64,000 bases of DNA from Magicicada septendecula (taxonomy: Eukaryota > Arthropoda > Insecta > Hemiptera > Cicadidae). The DNA lies in the NCBI GenBank assembly GCA_034769895.1, contig CM068372.1, forward strand, positions 383,799,910 to 383,863,909, read 5' to 3'. Positions 22,406 through 35,736 of the stretch are shown piece by piece; position 1 is the stretch's first letter, and each line of letters begins with the position of its first letter. The notes beneath the pieces were generated by a model. That model ran no database searches and was not told where the DNA came from. It saw only the letters and a program-made list of their open reading frames with translations. The position numbers were made by a program, and so were the translations under genes.

Positions 22406-23548
22406 TTGGAAGCCAATGATGAAACCATTTCTAAATATTACCACCTTAACAAGGGAATTTTATTCATAAAAACCGCCTTGGACGATGAGACATGGAAGGT
22501 GATAATCCCACACCAAATCGAAAAGGAGGTCATCATCGATTACCATGTTAGGTATGGTCACATGGGAGCGTTAAAAGTGATACAGGCTCTAGAGGAAAAC
22601 TTTAAGATCAAGAATATCAACCGCAAGGTGAGAACGTACATCAAGTCCTGTAAGATCTGCCAATGTGCAAAAATAAACAATGAAAAGACAGAGGGTATCA
22701 TGATACCGATAACTTCCAACGCAAAACTGGAAAAAGTGTTTTTGGATATCTGCGGGCCATTTCCCCGTAGCGGTGGTCGACACAGACATAAATACTTGGT
22801 AATCATAATGGATCACTACACCAAGTATATAAAGCTATATCCGGTTAATCGGGCAACAACAGCAAAGGTTTTGGCGGTGATTATCGATTTGTATATCCCA
22901 GAGATCGGTAGACCATCTTCCATTATTACCGACCATGGTACACAATTTAAGGGGAGGAGATGGCGAGAAACTTTATTAGCACTTGGGATCAAAACTTATA
23001 AGACGTCAGTCTACCACCCAAGTAGCAATCCGGCTGAGAGAGTACTGAGAGAAGTGGGTAGGATCTTGCGCACGTACTGTCACAACCAACAGAAAAAGTG
23101 GCAAGAGTACCTAGCAGCGACAGAGACATTCCTAAATTTCGCCCACCATCCAGCTACAGGAATTCCACCATACTCAGCCATGTATGAGATGCCGACTCCC
23201 CGAGACATTGAACAAATCATTGAATTTCCAACAAACAATAATAGAAAATTCAACCAGTTGAAGTTTTACAACAAGGTAGCAGAAGATCAGGAAAAACGGC
23301 AAGCCAAATACCAGAAGGCAATAGGGCGTATTGTAACATATAAAGAGGGTGAAAAAGTCCTCCTAAAAAATAGAGAGCTGCCTAGCACTTTAGAAGGCAT
23401 AACCAAAAAATTATTATTACTTTACACTGGACCATATGTTGTGGTAAATGATAAGCATAACAATACATATGAGTTGAGGGAAATCGTTTCAGGAAAAATC
23501 AAAGGAGTGTACAATCAAGCTTCTATGAAGAAATATTATGAAGAATGA
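22406..23548 (+). pseudogene. Integrase of Gypsy element A, cut from pol by a frameshift
   Basis: All integrase modules are present: HHCC (YGHMG, CKICQ), catalytic D in FLDICGPFP, D in ITDHGTQF and E in NPAERVLREVG, a C-terminal GPY motif (YTGPYV) and a terminal GVYNQASMKKYYEE shared with B and C. Homology to pol continues through 22406 without a start codon, so this is the C-terminal part of one polyprotein and not a separate gene. The stop at 23546-23548 is native. Confidence 0.93.
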
Positions 23549-25571
23549 GTTGGGAGTTTTGAATTGAACTTACAATTTTAAAAAATTCTAAAATTAGTAA
23601 GAACAACTTACAACCTAATAATTTTGGAACAAACGTTATGGAAGAAAGGAAAAGAGAGAATTTTGAATTTTGAACTTAATATTTATGAAAATTTAAAATT
23701 GAGTAAGTACATCTTACTACAACCTGATAATTTGGAACAAACATTTTATGGAAGAAAGAGAAAAAGAGAGAATTTTGAATTTTGAACTTATTAATTATAA
23801 AAATTTAAAATTGAGTAAGTACATCTTACTACAACCTGATAATTTGGAACAAAACTTTATGGAAGAAAGAGAAAAAAGAGAGAGAATTTTGAATTTTGAA
23901 CTTAATATTAAAAATTTAAAATTAAGTAAGCACAGCTTACTACCACTGAATTATGAGAAAAACATTTTGGAAGAATTAAGAAGAAAGGAATTTTGAATTT
24001 AATATACAACAAATTTAAAAATGAAGTACGACCAACTTACTATAACTAAGTTTGTGAGAAAACTTTATGGTAAATAATTAAGAAGAATTTGAATTTGGAG
24101 AAATACCGAAACATTCAGAAATAATAGTAAGATCACATTACTATAAACAATTCTGAATGAAACAATTCTGGGAATAAATGAATTAAACAGAATTTGAATG
24201 TTGATAGAACGTCAGAGCTTTGAAACAGGATAAGATCAACATATTACAAGGATTTATGAGAAATATTTTTCAATTAAATAAAAAGAATAGTTTGAATTTT
24301 ACATTAAAACTAACCAAGTTCCAAAAAATAATTATGTGTCAATTATAATTGAATTGAGAAGAAAATAAAGTGATTAATTCAGAAAAGAGAATTAACGTTA
24401 ATCCAGATTAAATGCTAGATATTCACAATAGCATTTGAAGGAGTAGAGAAGAATAACAAAAAAGAGTGTAATATGCAAGAGAAGAAAAAATTTGGAAGAA
24501 AAGAGACTAATTACCTATGAAACGATAATGAAAACAGTTAATTAAGAGCAAAGAAGAACAACTCATACCAAACAGATGGAGAAGATGATTTTGAACAAAT
24601 GATAATAATAAGACCTATATGAAATGCAAAGAGAAGAAATACCACATGAAATACAATATAAATGAATTAATGCTAATGAATGCGAAGGCGGATTAATAAC
24701 TTTCTAAGAGAAAGGAAAGAACCAAAATGTTTAAATAAAATGATCAATATAACAACCTGTATATCTAATGTAAAGATACAATGTTAAAAAATTAAATATA
24801 ATATATTAAGACCATTCAAATAATGAATAAGAAAGACTATATATAAAGACCATGCTAATACTATGAGTAACCAGAAGAAAGTATAAAGAGAATTCAGATG
24901 GAGAAGAAAGAGAGTTACACTGTAAACAGTAACCAGAATTATTAAAAGAAAGGTTTTCAACCATAATTAAAATAAATATATCAGACAAGTTAAGAGTTTT
25001 GAAAAAATATATATATAATGAGTATAATAATAATTATGAAGATTTATTAAGATAGAAAATGTGAGATAATCTGAGGGACTACGAAGTGAATAATCCAAAG
25101 ATATTTTTATTAGTCGAAAATGAGACTACTTTTTATTTATTTATTCGATGACTGACTGAAGATAATTCCAGCAGCATTATGTTTTTTTTGAGCAGGGATG
25201 AATATGCCTCTGTACTCAATTTATAGAAGTGGTGTATGGCCAGAAGAGAAGTAGCGTACAGTGCCCCTCTGATCTGCCCCAGCCCACGTGATAGGGAATG
25301 TTAGGGAATTAATATCCCAAGGATGCAACACGAAGTTTATAAAGAAAGAAAATGTATTACAATAATAATATATCTCAGAAGACACTAACTATCCGAAAAG
25401 GATCAATAGTAAAACAATAACCATATATATAAAATTAATTAAACTCTAATATACAAAAAGTCGATATAAAAATGGAGAAGAAAATGAATTATAAGAAATG
25501 ATGAAATTATCATAAGAAATTATTTCATCCATAAACATGTCTGAAATAATTACTTCTGGAGAAGAGCAATC
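23549..25571 (+). repeat. 3' non-coding region of element A with GTAAG-N5-CTTAC array
   Basis: No env or other gene lies between integrase and 3' LTR. From 23570 to about 24140 a unit of roughly 90-110 bp is repeated, each with a short palindrome: 23597-23611, 23703-23717, 23815-23829, 23926-23940 (perfect GTAAG-N5-CTTAC) and degenerate copies at 24026-24040 and 24127-24141. The remainder is A-rich. A purine run GGAGAAGAG at 25558-25566 is the likely polypurine tract just before the LTR. Confidence 0.8.
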
Positions 25572-28500
25572 TGTAACGTGACAGATGTATGCATAATATT
25601 GAATGGCAATTGATCATTAGAATAATAAAGTTATAATATTTAAATTTGGAAGAAAGCATTAAGTTTAATATAAATATATTAATTCATAGCAACTGTGGAA
25701 AGAAATAATTATTATTTAAAAAATACAAGTTAAAATAAAATGAGTTACTAGTGATGAGTCATCCAAAACAAGTCTCATAACCAAAGGTTTTCAAGTTATA
25801 TCCCAGGAAGGTAAGAAAGTGAATAACCAAGCAGTACAGAATATGACCAAACCCACAACGAGGAAAAATAAATAGAAGGGAAACCCTGAATAAGCCAAGA
25901 TCAACCAATACAGGTGGTGTATTTCTAAAATCAAGAAGAAGATGGAGAAGATCCCAAGAAACCTGATGGCATCAAGAAGAAGATGGAGAAGATACCAGTC
26001 CCAGAAGGCAGGAGAAAAGAAGACTGATGAAAGAAGAAGAAGGCAGCATCCTGAAGAAGATGTCATGCTCTTATAAAAGACACCCAAATCCCCATACCCC
26101 CAAAATAAATCATTAACCAATAAAAGTATAACGAAATGAAAACCACATGTACATAAAATTAAGAGAGAGAAGTGTATAAAGTAAAAGTTGCCAGTGAACT
26201 AAGATGAAACAATAATATAGTACCCATGGAACAAATCTCCATTGTAAAACACTAACCAATTTATTACGTTAATAAGACTATACGACCATTTAGCAATAAC
26301 CTAATATAAAAGTGCAAAGTGAACCAGTGATAGTTTTGGGTATTATAGAATATAAACCTTGTGTTTCATTCTTGGCAATCACAAACATTGAATACAATGA
26401 AATATGCAACTTTCAATGACTTGAAATGTGTACTGTGAGAATATGTTACTTATAAGACATAAATCTGTTTAAAATAACATTTTGTTTTATATGCAAAAAG
26501 AAAAACAGATTTCATAATACTATTTGAACAATTTATACTATTTATTTATTTATGACAGGGTACAATTCCCCAAAGACAATGTGTAAAAGACGGTATGAAA
26601 ACTGTAGAATCCTACTTATAATAATAGTTAGCAACAAGAATATAGATATAAGGTTTTTAAGAATATAGTATAAGGATGTTTTAAAATGTGTTAGATATAA
26701 GGCCATTTGTTTGGGTCTGCTATAACTAACATCAGAACTGTAAAAAAAATTACTACTGGTAAATAGTAGGAAGTAATTAAGATGTTAGTTAGTAGACATT
26801 TTTTTTTTGTGAACCATATTTCCATGTTAGAAATAAGGATTTTGTTGTAAAATGTCTGAAGGTTGAAGACAACCATTTATTTAAAAAATATTCTTTATTT
26901 GTTTAACTGTTATTTGTATTATAACCAATACTAATTGTTATTGTGTAATTTGGAAAAATGTTTAGTTTATAAGACTATATTTAAAAGTCAGAGAGGGTAT
27001 CACACATCATATATTGTTTGTAAAATATTTTGTAAGAAAAAATTGTTAAAAAAACCTAGGCCAAAGAAAGAAAACCAAACTTCATCAAAACAGAGAAATT
27101 ACTCATTGAAATGCAAATAAACAAAAGGGGTTTAGACAAAATAAACTTGAGATCAAGCCATATAATTGCACATACCATTTAGCAAAATTTTAATAAATTA
27201 TATTCAGAATTATAAATAAAAATGAAAATGACTAAACTCAGAAATTTGGACATGGGAGTCATATATTCCAGAATAATGTTTTAGAATACAACTAATTCAA
27301 TTAATTACAAGGAAATAAGGGAATATAAACCTTTTAATACAATATAAGATTATTAATATTAAATATAACTGATAAAATGGCTGAATTTACATAATAACAG
27401 GAAGTAAATTTTGGAGATGTTTTGACTTTTCAGAGAATACAAAATGAAAGTAAAATTACTAATTTTGGACAGAAAACACTATAAAACGGCATTATTTAAT
27501 CTTAAAATAAGCCGAATGAACTGAAAGATTAATTTAAATAACATCTAGTAAATAAAATTGATAAATAACCAAAGTTTAGGCAATCATATAGTGTATTATT
27601 ATATATGCACAGGTTAAGAATAATATTATATTGGCTGAGAGTTTAATTGAAACTGAAGGAAATAAGATAGTTGATTATTGGTATTTGAACGGTTAACATG
27701 ATAAGCGTTTTATGACGAATCTAACCTAACTTACAACGGTAATGTCGAGCGAGTGAATAGTACGTTTTTGTGAAATCGCGAGTGGCTTATAAAATACTTC
27801 TAGAACACTCACATTATGACAGAAACAATCAAGAAAGATTAAATAACACTGAACAATACATATCTACCCCGAAAAACACCACAAAACACCAGAAAACTGT
27901 ATAATACAATAACCATATTAGTGTCGGAATCGGGAAAAGTGTTTGAACTTATATTTACACAGATACACAAAATACAACCCAGAAACTTTACACAAGGCAC
28001 TACACAACATTTAAAAAGAGATTTGCAGACACCAGAACAGGAATACTGCCAGAAAATACATTATTCAGAACATAGCAGAATCGAGCGACATTTTGATCAA
28101 CTGGATGGCGGCCATTTGCTTTTGTCAATCTCAATGCCTTCTCCGTGCTCACGTCAGCTGTTGGTGAAAACAATTATATTATTTTCAAATTTATTATTCA
28201 ATGTCTGTATCTAGTAATAATTATTAACTTGTTGTAACGTTATACTTTTTAAATATTGGCCCGATTTCTCTGACTTTGATAATAATTGGCTGTTTAAAGA
28301 ACCTGTTTGAATTTTATATAATATACTTTGTAACTGTTTCGATATCCTGAGAGTCGATATTATAATCGATAAGAGTCAATATTGCTATTATCTAATAAAA
28401 TCCTAATACTTTTCACTACTAAATAGTTCTTTATTTCACAAATATTACTAATTACCATTAATATAATTCTAATTAACAATCTACCAGTACTTTACCACCT

Positions 28501-29022
28501 ATAAGTGAATATAACCTACAAAAACGAAAAGGTAAACAAGTATCGATTGGTTTGGAGACAATCTTATGAGTGGTGACAGTTTATTTAAAAAATACCAGAA
28601 CTTTAATAAAATTTTTCAGAAGAGTGTTACGCTTTTTAAAACTTCACAGCCCTATATTAATTAATTGATTGTAATTAATTAATTAATAAAAAGGAAATTT
28701 TTTTTAATTATATTTTTTTTAAACATAATTTTTTTTAAAATTTTCTTCAAAACAACAATTTGTGTTTTGAAACTTTTGGTGAAGCTACATATACATTTCT
28801 TCAACAACATTACGCTATCTGACAGGTCTTGCTACAATTGGAACTCGACCAGCTGGGAAACTTAAGGAAGTGTTTCAGGCCAGTAAGACGTCGAGAGCCA
28901 CACCAATTAAGAACACACAGACTCAATCCAATTAAATTTTAATTGATTTTATTACAAATTAGCTAGCCCAAACAGTGGGGCTTGATTACATCAGAATCAT
29001 CAGAATTTATTATTTTATTACA
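25572..29022 (+). repeat. 3' LTR of Gypsy element A (3451 bp)
   Basis: Direct repeat of 14164-17638 with the same TGTAAC and TTACA ends; it lacks the 24 bp present at 16205-16228 of the 5' LTR. It is followed directly by the GTAA duplication and the resumed integrase of element C. No gene recognised inside. Confidence 0.95.
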
Positions 29023-29026
29023 GTAA
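29023..29026 (+). repeat. Right target-site duplication GTAA of Gypsy element A
   Basis: Matches 14160-14163. A 4-bp duplication is usual for Gypsy integrases of this type. Confidence 0.9.
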
Positions 29027-29777
29027 TCATATTCGATCACGTCACAAAATATACAAAACTATACTCAATTAACCGTGCGACAACTAAGAAAATTATTGAA
29101 ATTATAATAACCAAATTTATACCTGAAGTAGGGAAACCTATGGCAATATTCACGGATCACGGAACCCAATTTAAGGGAAATCAATGGAAAAATAAACTCT
29201 GGGAACATGGTATCAAAACATACAAAACATCCGTTTATCACCCCAGCAGTAACCCAGCTGAGAGAGTACTTAGAGAGGTGGGTCGAATCCTAAGGACCTA
29301 CTGCCATGATAAACAAAGAGAATGGCACAATTACCTAAAATCCGCGGAGGAGTTTATAAACCTAACATACCACAACTTCATTGAAACCACACCATACACA
29401 ATGAAGTTCGAGCGACCACCGCCTAGAGAGATAAATGACATTCTTGAATTCCCCACCAACTCAGAATATCAATTCGAGAAAAGAAAATTTTATAATAGAA
29501 TAGCCGAAAAGATAGAACAACAAAAGGATAAATATTCCAAGAACCAGCAAAAGACAATCAAGTACAATATAGGAGAAAAGGTATTAATAAAAACAGAGAA
29601 TTACCAAGCACAATCGAAGGCATTACGAAGAAGTTACTATTATTATACGTGGGACCTTACACTATAACAAGAGACAAGGGCAATAACACTTATGAGATCA
29701 CTCACCCCATCACCAAGAAAATAAAAGGTGTATACAATCAGGCATCGATTAAGAAATATTATGACAATCAGCACTGA
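29023..29777 (+). pseudogene. Second half of integrase, Gypsy element C
   Basis: It resumes exactly where the frame broke at 14163: the sister proteins read RYLVI-MDH... and here VIIFDHVTKYTKLY follows. The remaining catalytic residues are present (FTDHGTQFKG and SNPAERVLREVG). A one-base deletion near 29590 shifts the frame; the GPY-type end (YVGPYTI in the other frame) and the terminal KGVYNQASIKKYYD continue to the stop at 29775-29777. Confidence 0.9.
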
Positions 29778-31063
29778 CTGAAGTAACCAAAGATGAATAA
29801 ACAACCAAAGTAAATTAAATAAAAAAGATATGACAAAACAAACGAATAAGTTTACAAATAAAAGTGGATCAAAGAATAATAGCTGATGAAGAATATAAAT
29901 AAATTACAAAATTTAAAAATATGTAAGATCAACTTACACCATTATTTAGAAAAATATAAGCTAAAATAAACAAATCAATGATAATAAAAAAAAAATATGT
30001 AAAATCAACTTACACCACTATTTAGAAAATATATGTGATAAAATAAACAAATGTATAATAATAAAGAAGGGATATGTCAAATGTAATTACAAAATTCAAA
30101 AATATGTAAGATCAACTTACACCACTATTATTTAGAGAAAAATATGAGATAAAATAAACAAATCAATGATAAAGAATAATAAAGGAAAGATATGTAAAAT
30201 GTATTATATCAACTTACACCACTATTTAGAAAATATATGTGATAAAATAAACAAATGTATATTAATAAAGAAGAGATATGTCAAATGTAATTACAAAATT
30301 CAAATATATGTAAGATCAACGTACACACTATTATTTAGAGAAAAATATGAGATAAAATAAACAAATCAATGATAAAGAATAATAAAGAAAAGATATGTAA
30401 AATGTATTACATCAACTTACGCCATTGTCTAGAAAATATATGAGATATAAATAAACAAACGAAATGATAATAAAGAAAAATATGTAAGACCAACTTGCAA
30501 TACCATTTATGAAACATCTGCGATAGGTGATAAAATGAAGAAATATATAGGTAAGATCAACTTCCACTACTATTTAGAAAAATATGTGAGATAAAATAAA
30601 CAAACCAATGATCAAGAATGAAGTAAATAAATAAATATTCTAAGAGTTATAATAAAAAATTAGATGAATCAAGGAGGAATTAAAAGAATAAAAATGTTAA
30701 TTGTATCAATAAATGTCAACGCTTCAAGTATTATCAAATGATATCAACAGAGATAAATGAGAGTTAAATATGACTCGAACTGAACAATAATGAAATAAAA
30801 AATAAAAGATTCCCAACAAAGATTATTATTATTATTATTATTATTAGTCACAAGATGACTGCATTGAAGAGTCATTAATTAAGATTGACTGTTGAATAGG
30901 TCCAGCAATCATTTAACTGAGCAGGGATGATGTTCCCCTGACCTCAGAAAAAGTGTAGTTTGAACGACGGAGTTAGGTAAGACAATAGAGCCCATCCGAA
31001 TCGATTTCAGCTACAAAGTAGGGACAGTTAGGGAAAATAAGATTTATAGGGAATAATTTATAA
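29778..31063 (+). repeat. 3' non-coding region of element C with GTAAG-ATCAA-CTTAC array
   Basis: No gene. Repeated units of about 90 bp carry the palindromic motif: 29923-29937, 29999-30013, 30106-30120, 30310-30324, 30484-30498 and 30551-30565, the last four with zero or one change per arm. A TTA microsatellite lies at about 30822-30848. The stretch from about 30890 (GAGCAGGGATGA) aligns with 25190 onward of element A. The Helitron interrupts it after 31063. Confidence 0.75.
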
Positions 31064-31094
31064 CTAGTGGTCGCCCAGTGGTCGAAATTCGACC
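31064..31094 (-). other. Helitron 3' terminal hairpin and CTAG end
   Basis: Palindromic GGTCGAATTTCGACC, a 12-nt spacer and CTAG followed by T. In rolling-circle models this is the stop signal for the Rep nuclease. Confidence 0.85.
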
Positions 31095-31892
31095 GTAATT
31101 CATTAAATTTTTAAGTTTGAAAGTTATTGAGGTTCTTTTGTCAAAGAGTATCCCTCTATAATCATTGCATATAATTTTTTTGAATTTTGTTCTATTACGT
31201 CAGCTGCGAGCGTGTACAAATACGTCATTAGCGTGTGTTGTTTGCCTTAAATCCCTGCAATACCTATGAAATGTAAAATTTAGTAAATGTTAGTAACAGT
31301 TGAAAAAAAAAAACACAATTACAGCTTGTATTCGTATTTATTTTTTGATATAATTCATTGTCAGTTTTAATTTTTTCATGTTATTATTGAATCAAATAAA
31401 CGCTAATAAAAATGAGACTTGACATTCATAGAAGTATAAGATACATTGTTTCCAATTCCAGTGGATTACATTTCATTTTTGGTAAGGTACAAAATTCGAA
31501 AACAGTTTGAAGATTATCTGCTACAAAGCTTATATAATTTTTTAATTTTTTTTTCTATGCATTAATTTTCGAGTTATTTGAAAAATCTGAAAGATAGGAA
31601 AAATGAGGTTTAGCTTGGCTAAGCCATATTTAAAAAGCAATAACGCGTTTTTTGACATTTCCTTGGGTTTTTTTTATTGCCATACTGACCAGGTTTCGCC
31701 AAGGCTACACAGTTATTTTGCCTATCTTTTTCGAATTATATAAAATTTAAATAAAAAATTAATACAAAATAAAAAATGAAATAAAAAATACGTGCCTCGT
31801 ATTTTTTCATATATTTTTCATTAAATCAAAAAAACCGGGCGGTTAAAAAAATAAATGTTGTCCATTGAACTTAAAATAGTTTAAAAGTGAAT

Positions 31893-32593
31893 TTAATGAT
31901 TCAGAACTTCTGTGTAAACGATGTTTTTTGTAAAAACTCTTTCATCATTTGCTAAATGCCCTTGGCCATTATATTCGGAAATATGAAATCTCAAACCATC
32001 GAATGATCGAACTCTACTTGCTGCGACGTACAATTGACCATGTGTAAAAACTGGCTGCCTCAATAAAATTCCAATTTTTTCGAATGTTTGTCCTTGAGAC
32101 GTATTTATTGTCATCGCAAATGCAGGTATAATTGGAAATTGAGTTCTTTGAAAGTTAAATGGTAAAACAGTACCGGAATATGTTAAATTTATACGTGGAA
32201 TCAAAATTCTCTTATTGCGTGCGGTCCAGTTAAAACTTCGCAATCAATAGCATTACGATGCATACACTTGATGCGCATTCTTGTTCCATTGACTAATGCT
32301 TCCTTTGTATTTAAGTTTCTGATCAGTAAAACGATGCAATTAACTTTCAATACTAACTTATGTGGTGGCAAACCACTAATAGTCAAAGAATTCAAAAACT
32401 CTACTGGATAGTTATTGGTATCATTGTCATCATCACAAATTATTTTATCGTAGCTATGATATGTTTTCTGTTCACCTGGTATTCGATTAAGTATATCAGT
32501 ATTAATAAAAGTACAATCATCATTTTTAGGTGCTAAAATAACTGACTTCAATATGTTATCTGAGAGTATGTTTTCGGAAATATTTCCATACAC
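31893..32593 (-). pseudogene. C-terminal helicase part of the Helitron protein
   Basis: Superfamily 1B (Pif1-like) helicase. The upper part (32593-32201) holds LAPKND...IN and SGLPPHKLVLKVNCIVLLIRNLN, the region before motif V. After a frameshift near 32215 the lower part has the late motifs AFAMTINTSQGQTFEKIGI and FTHGQLYVAASRVRS. It ends at 31893, the native end of the protein. It is separated from the upstream helicase by a stop at 32669-32671. Confidence 0.88.
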
Positions 32594-32668
32594 CTCATTA
32601 ATAATATTATTTTCATCTCCTATTAATTGCTGAGGTATTTCAATAATATTTTCACCAAACTGAGGGAA

Positions 32669-34369
32669 TTATGGGGCTTCATCATTACCAATTTTTTTCA
32701 AGAATTCGACAAATTCTATTTCACTTGGTAAGGCTCTCATATTTTGAGTAAACGTTACTTTATGAAAATAAACAAATTTATGCCAACTCGTGACACAATT
32801 TTCAATTAAAGTTGCACGTGATCCATGTGGGACAACTGGTAAGATTTGCCGAAAATTACCGCACAGAAGTATCGTTTTCCCTCCAAATGGTTTATGTTTA
32901 TCATTTTCATCGCATAGATCCTGCAATAATCTATCTATGATTTTCAACACTTGCAGTGGGCACATAGAAATTTCATAAATAATTATCAATGATGATGAAT
33001 TTATGTAACGTCCATAGCTACTATTTGCGGTAATATTCGCTACAGAATTTTCCAAAATGGGTATAGGCAATTTAAACACATTGTGTAAAGTTCTACCTCC
33101 AAGTAATAGAGTTGAACTGTTGAGTGTAGAGTTAGAGTAATAGAGTAATAGAGTTGAAGTAATAGGGTTGCCACTGAACGCTGTTGCAATGCAACTAAGA
33201 TTAAGCGAATTTAATTTGTGAATGATTGCTGTTTGTATGAATGTTTTTCCACAACCTGCATGAGCGGTTAAACAAAAAACATTAGATCCAGTATCATGGT
33301 GCAAAACTTCACGAATCACACGATCAATTAGATTACGCTGTTCAATATTTGCAGTTTCATAATGCTCACAAAACAGAAACTCTTGTTCTATTGGATCAAT
33401 AGCATTTGCTTCGTCTGTTCTCTGCGAATACGTGGGAACTGGTAAACCAAGTTCTTGACATGACAAATTATGAACATTCAAAATATCTTCAATTTCTAAT
33501 AGAGCTGTATTAAAGGATACTTCTTCGTTGTAATCTCTCAAAAAATCTTCACTAAGATATACTTTAAATTCATTCCATAACGCCAATGCATTGGCTGGCA
33601 CATTTAATGCACAAATGTAACCAAATAAATTTCGCATTTGTTTTGGTGAATGTAATTCTTTTGCTTCATTTAAACATTCGCGCCATTCATTATCATTTGA
33701 AGCAACGCCGCGAGCATGGCACGCTTCAACAAAAGAAGTTTGTATAATTCCATTGTATGTTCTAACATCCTCAAATGATTTTGGACCACAGACATGTAAT
33801 AAAAGCAATCGTAAATGGGAAAGTTCGATGTCTTTTGGTGATACTACATATATGCGTGTAATGATTTTATCACCTCCACGCCTTCTCTTCTTCCATTTTT
33901 TTCGGGAATCTTTCCACACATAATGCAAAGGAATTTCAATATACTTATATTCATGCGCTGATGGATCTGATCGATTCAATTCAAAAAATGCTAATAATTT
34001 TGTTTGTCTTGCATTTTCAATTGCTTGACGTTCTTGCCCTTCTCTAAAGTAAACATTCTGTCTACGCGGTAAATGAATGTCAAGTCTAACGATGACATGT
34101 GATTGAAAATGCATTGGTAATTCATAGATGCGCCATACAGCTTCAGTTGATCCGACATAACGGCCATTTAAAAAATTTTTAACTTCACCAATTTGTATTT
34201 CTTGACCTGGTTCATTTCTCTCTGAACCTAATTCAACAGATGCACTGTCATAGCCTTTATACACGTATTTATAAATGTATTTAACACTTTTAACTGTAGT
34301 GCATACTTCAACATTTATATGGCAAGTAAATACGGATTGTATGGTACAACATAACGATTGTCGAGGCAA
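32669..34369 (-). pseudogene. Rep end and Pif1-like helicase core of the Helitron protein
   Basis: It starts with VKYIYKYVYKGYD, the Tyr-rich motif of the Rep nuclease. The helicase has Walker A AHAGCGKT (about 33245-33270) and a degenerate Walker B: LIIIYEISM where D-E is expected (the Asp is Tyr, codon at 32975-32977), then GNFRQILPVVP. The first residues before ECTCHINVEV-like homology are out of frame: a frameshift near 34320 links it to the frame upstream. A stop at 32669 ends it early. Confidence 0.9.
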
Positions 34370-35718
34370 CTACCGCGAACTTCAGCATTAATACCATTAT
34401 CACGCCTTCTGTATAATGGATATCCATTTAATGATTCACATGTAAATTCATTAAATCGTTTTGGATAATCTTTTGTGCATTTTCCATCTCTCATACATAC
34501 AGAATGTGGATTAAGCACACCGCATGGACCATGCATCATGTGTTTTACAACATATTCATGTAATCTAGGATGTGTTTGAATGTTAGGAATCTCCGCAGAT
34601 ACAACTTTATCAATATCGGTAGCGTTAACAATTTTATCTTGCTCATTTAAAGAGAGTAAAATGTGAGCATCAGGCAATCCTCTCTTTTGCAACTCAATTG
34701 TACAAATGAGTGCTTCAACTTTACCGAAGATTTTTTTTAGTGTAAGGCCCTCAATTAATGCTTTCAGTTTGGACTTGAATACACGCACAACAATATCAGG
34801 TCGAAAATTAGCTGACTCACCTACACCAATATTGCTAACTATTTCAGGCCAACTTGGATTGCAAGTCATTGTAATAAACAAAGAAGGCTTTCCGAAATGT
34901 TGTACAATTGACATTGCATCTAAATAATTCTGATACATATTTCTTGGAGATCCATTGAATGAAGATGGTAAAATTACTCTACGTCCAACATTATTGGCAT
35001 TGGGGTTCAATTCTAAATAATCTGTTAAATTGTTGTAAACTTCAGACCTAAGACTTGTTTGATTTTGTCGAATGAAATGTAACCTTGTGCCCTCTATTCT
35101 CACATACATATCAACTATCCACTGCAGAAATAATTTTTGTGAATGGTGCAACATGCTAAAATCTTCTCTAATTGCAAGTCGATAGGCTGCATACTGAAGC
35201 ATGGTTAATTTATTTCTGGGCGCTCTTGAATTAGATGTAGTTGGTACATTATGAGAAATATTGATATGCCACCCAGTATCACCATTTGGAAAAAGTAATG
35301 GATACGCTAAAGGGTCCAATGATGAATCCAAAACAGAGATATTTTTAATGGTACCATTAACTTGTGAAAACGAAACCATATTTCGTTCAAAGGGTGGCTC
35401 ACCATCAACTGTACTAAATATTACTGTTACATCAGTTTGAACTGCATCATTATAACGGCGTAGATCTAAATCACGATTTACTTTAATGAGCATACAAATT
35501 TCTTTATTTTGATTTTCAACTCTCTGACAATGATCTTTCATTGCAATGAATGACCGAACGAAAGAATTAATGCGTTCCAATTTAAGAGAGATTTCGCGCA
35601 TTATATTGTTATTGCATGCTTGATTATAGTGTTCACGTAATCTATAATTGACAGCAGTGTCAACATCATAAAAATATAATTGCGCATAACATGGTGAGCG
35701 ACCATATCCAGCAGTCAT
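34315..35718 (-). pseudogene. Helitron Rep nuclease (HUH) part
   Basis: Helitron_like_N domain and Rep nuclease that nicks one strand to start rolling-circle transposition. Visible: GRSPCYAQLYFYD, YPLLFPNGDTGWH, PSLFITMTCNPSWPEI and the metal-binding motif GLPDAHILLSL. The usual form is GLPHAHIL, so the first His of HUH is Asp (codon 34669-34671), explained by one base change. GPCGVLNPHSVCM...CTKDYPKRF follows. It is in frame with the N-terminal piece, cut by a stop at 35734-35736, and shifts frame at about 34320. Confidence 0.9.
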
Positions 35719-35736
35719 TTGACCTGATCTGTGCTA

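Larger units (their letters stand above)
14164..29022 (+). mobile_element. Complete Gypsy-type LTR retrotransposon A, 14.86 kb
   Basis: Two long direct repeats (14164-17638, 25572-29022) that start TGTAACGTGACAG and end TTACA enclose PBS, gag, pol and a 2-kb 3' region. GTAA flanks both sides. The LTRs look nearly identical by eye apart from a 24-bp indel, so insertion is fairly recent. Coding capacity: gag, protease, RT, RNase H, integrase with GPY motif, no env. A frameshift in gag (about 18215) and one in pol (about 22404) mean this copy cannot make complete proteins. Confidence 0.95.

Noticed and set aside
22404-22470. Programmed frameshift between RNase H and integrase in element A
   Set aside because: Element B keeps the same link in one frame, and no slippery site or stem is present, so it is a mutation.
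23748-23996. 82-codon frame MEEREKERILNF...
   Set aside because: It is a by-product of the tandem repeat 3' of integrase; the unit happens to be open in one frame.
23549-25571. Possible env gene between integrase and 3' LTR of element A
   Set aside because: No frame longer than about 80 codons, no signal peptide or furin-like site; the space is repeats and A-rich sequence.
29900-30600. Regularly spaced repeats suggestive of a CRISPR array
   Set aside because: Unit and spacer are both repeated, the motif is short, and the context is a eukaryotic retrotransposon.
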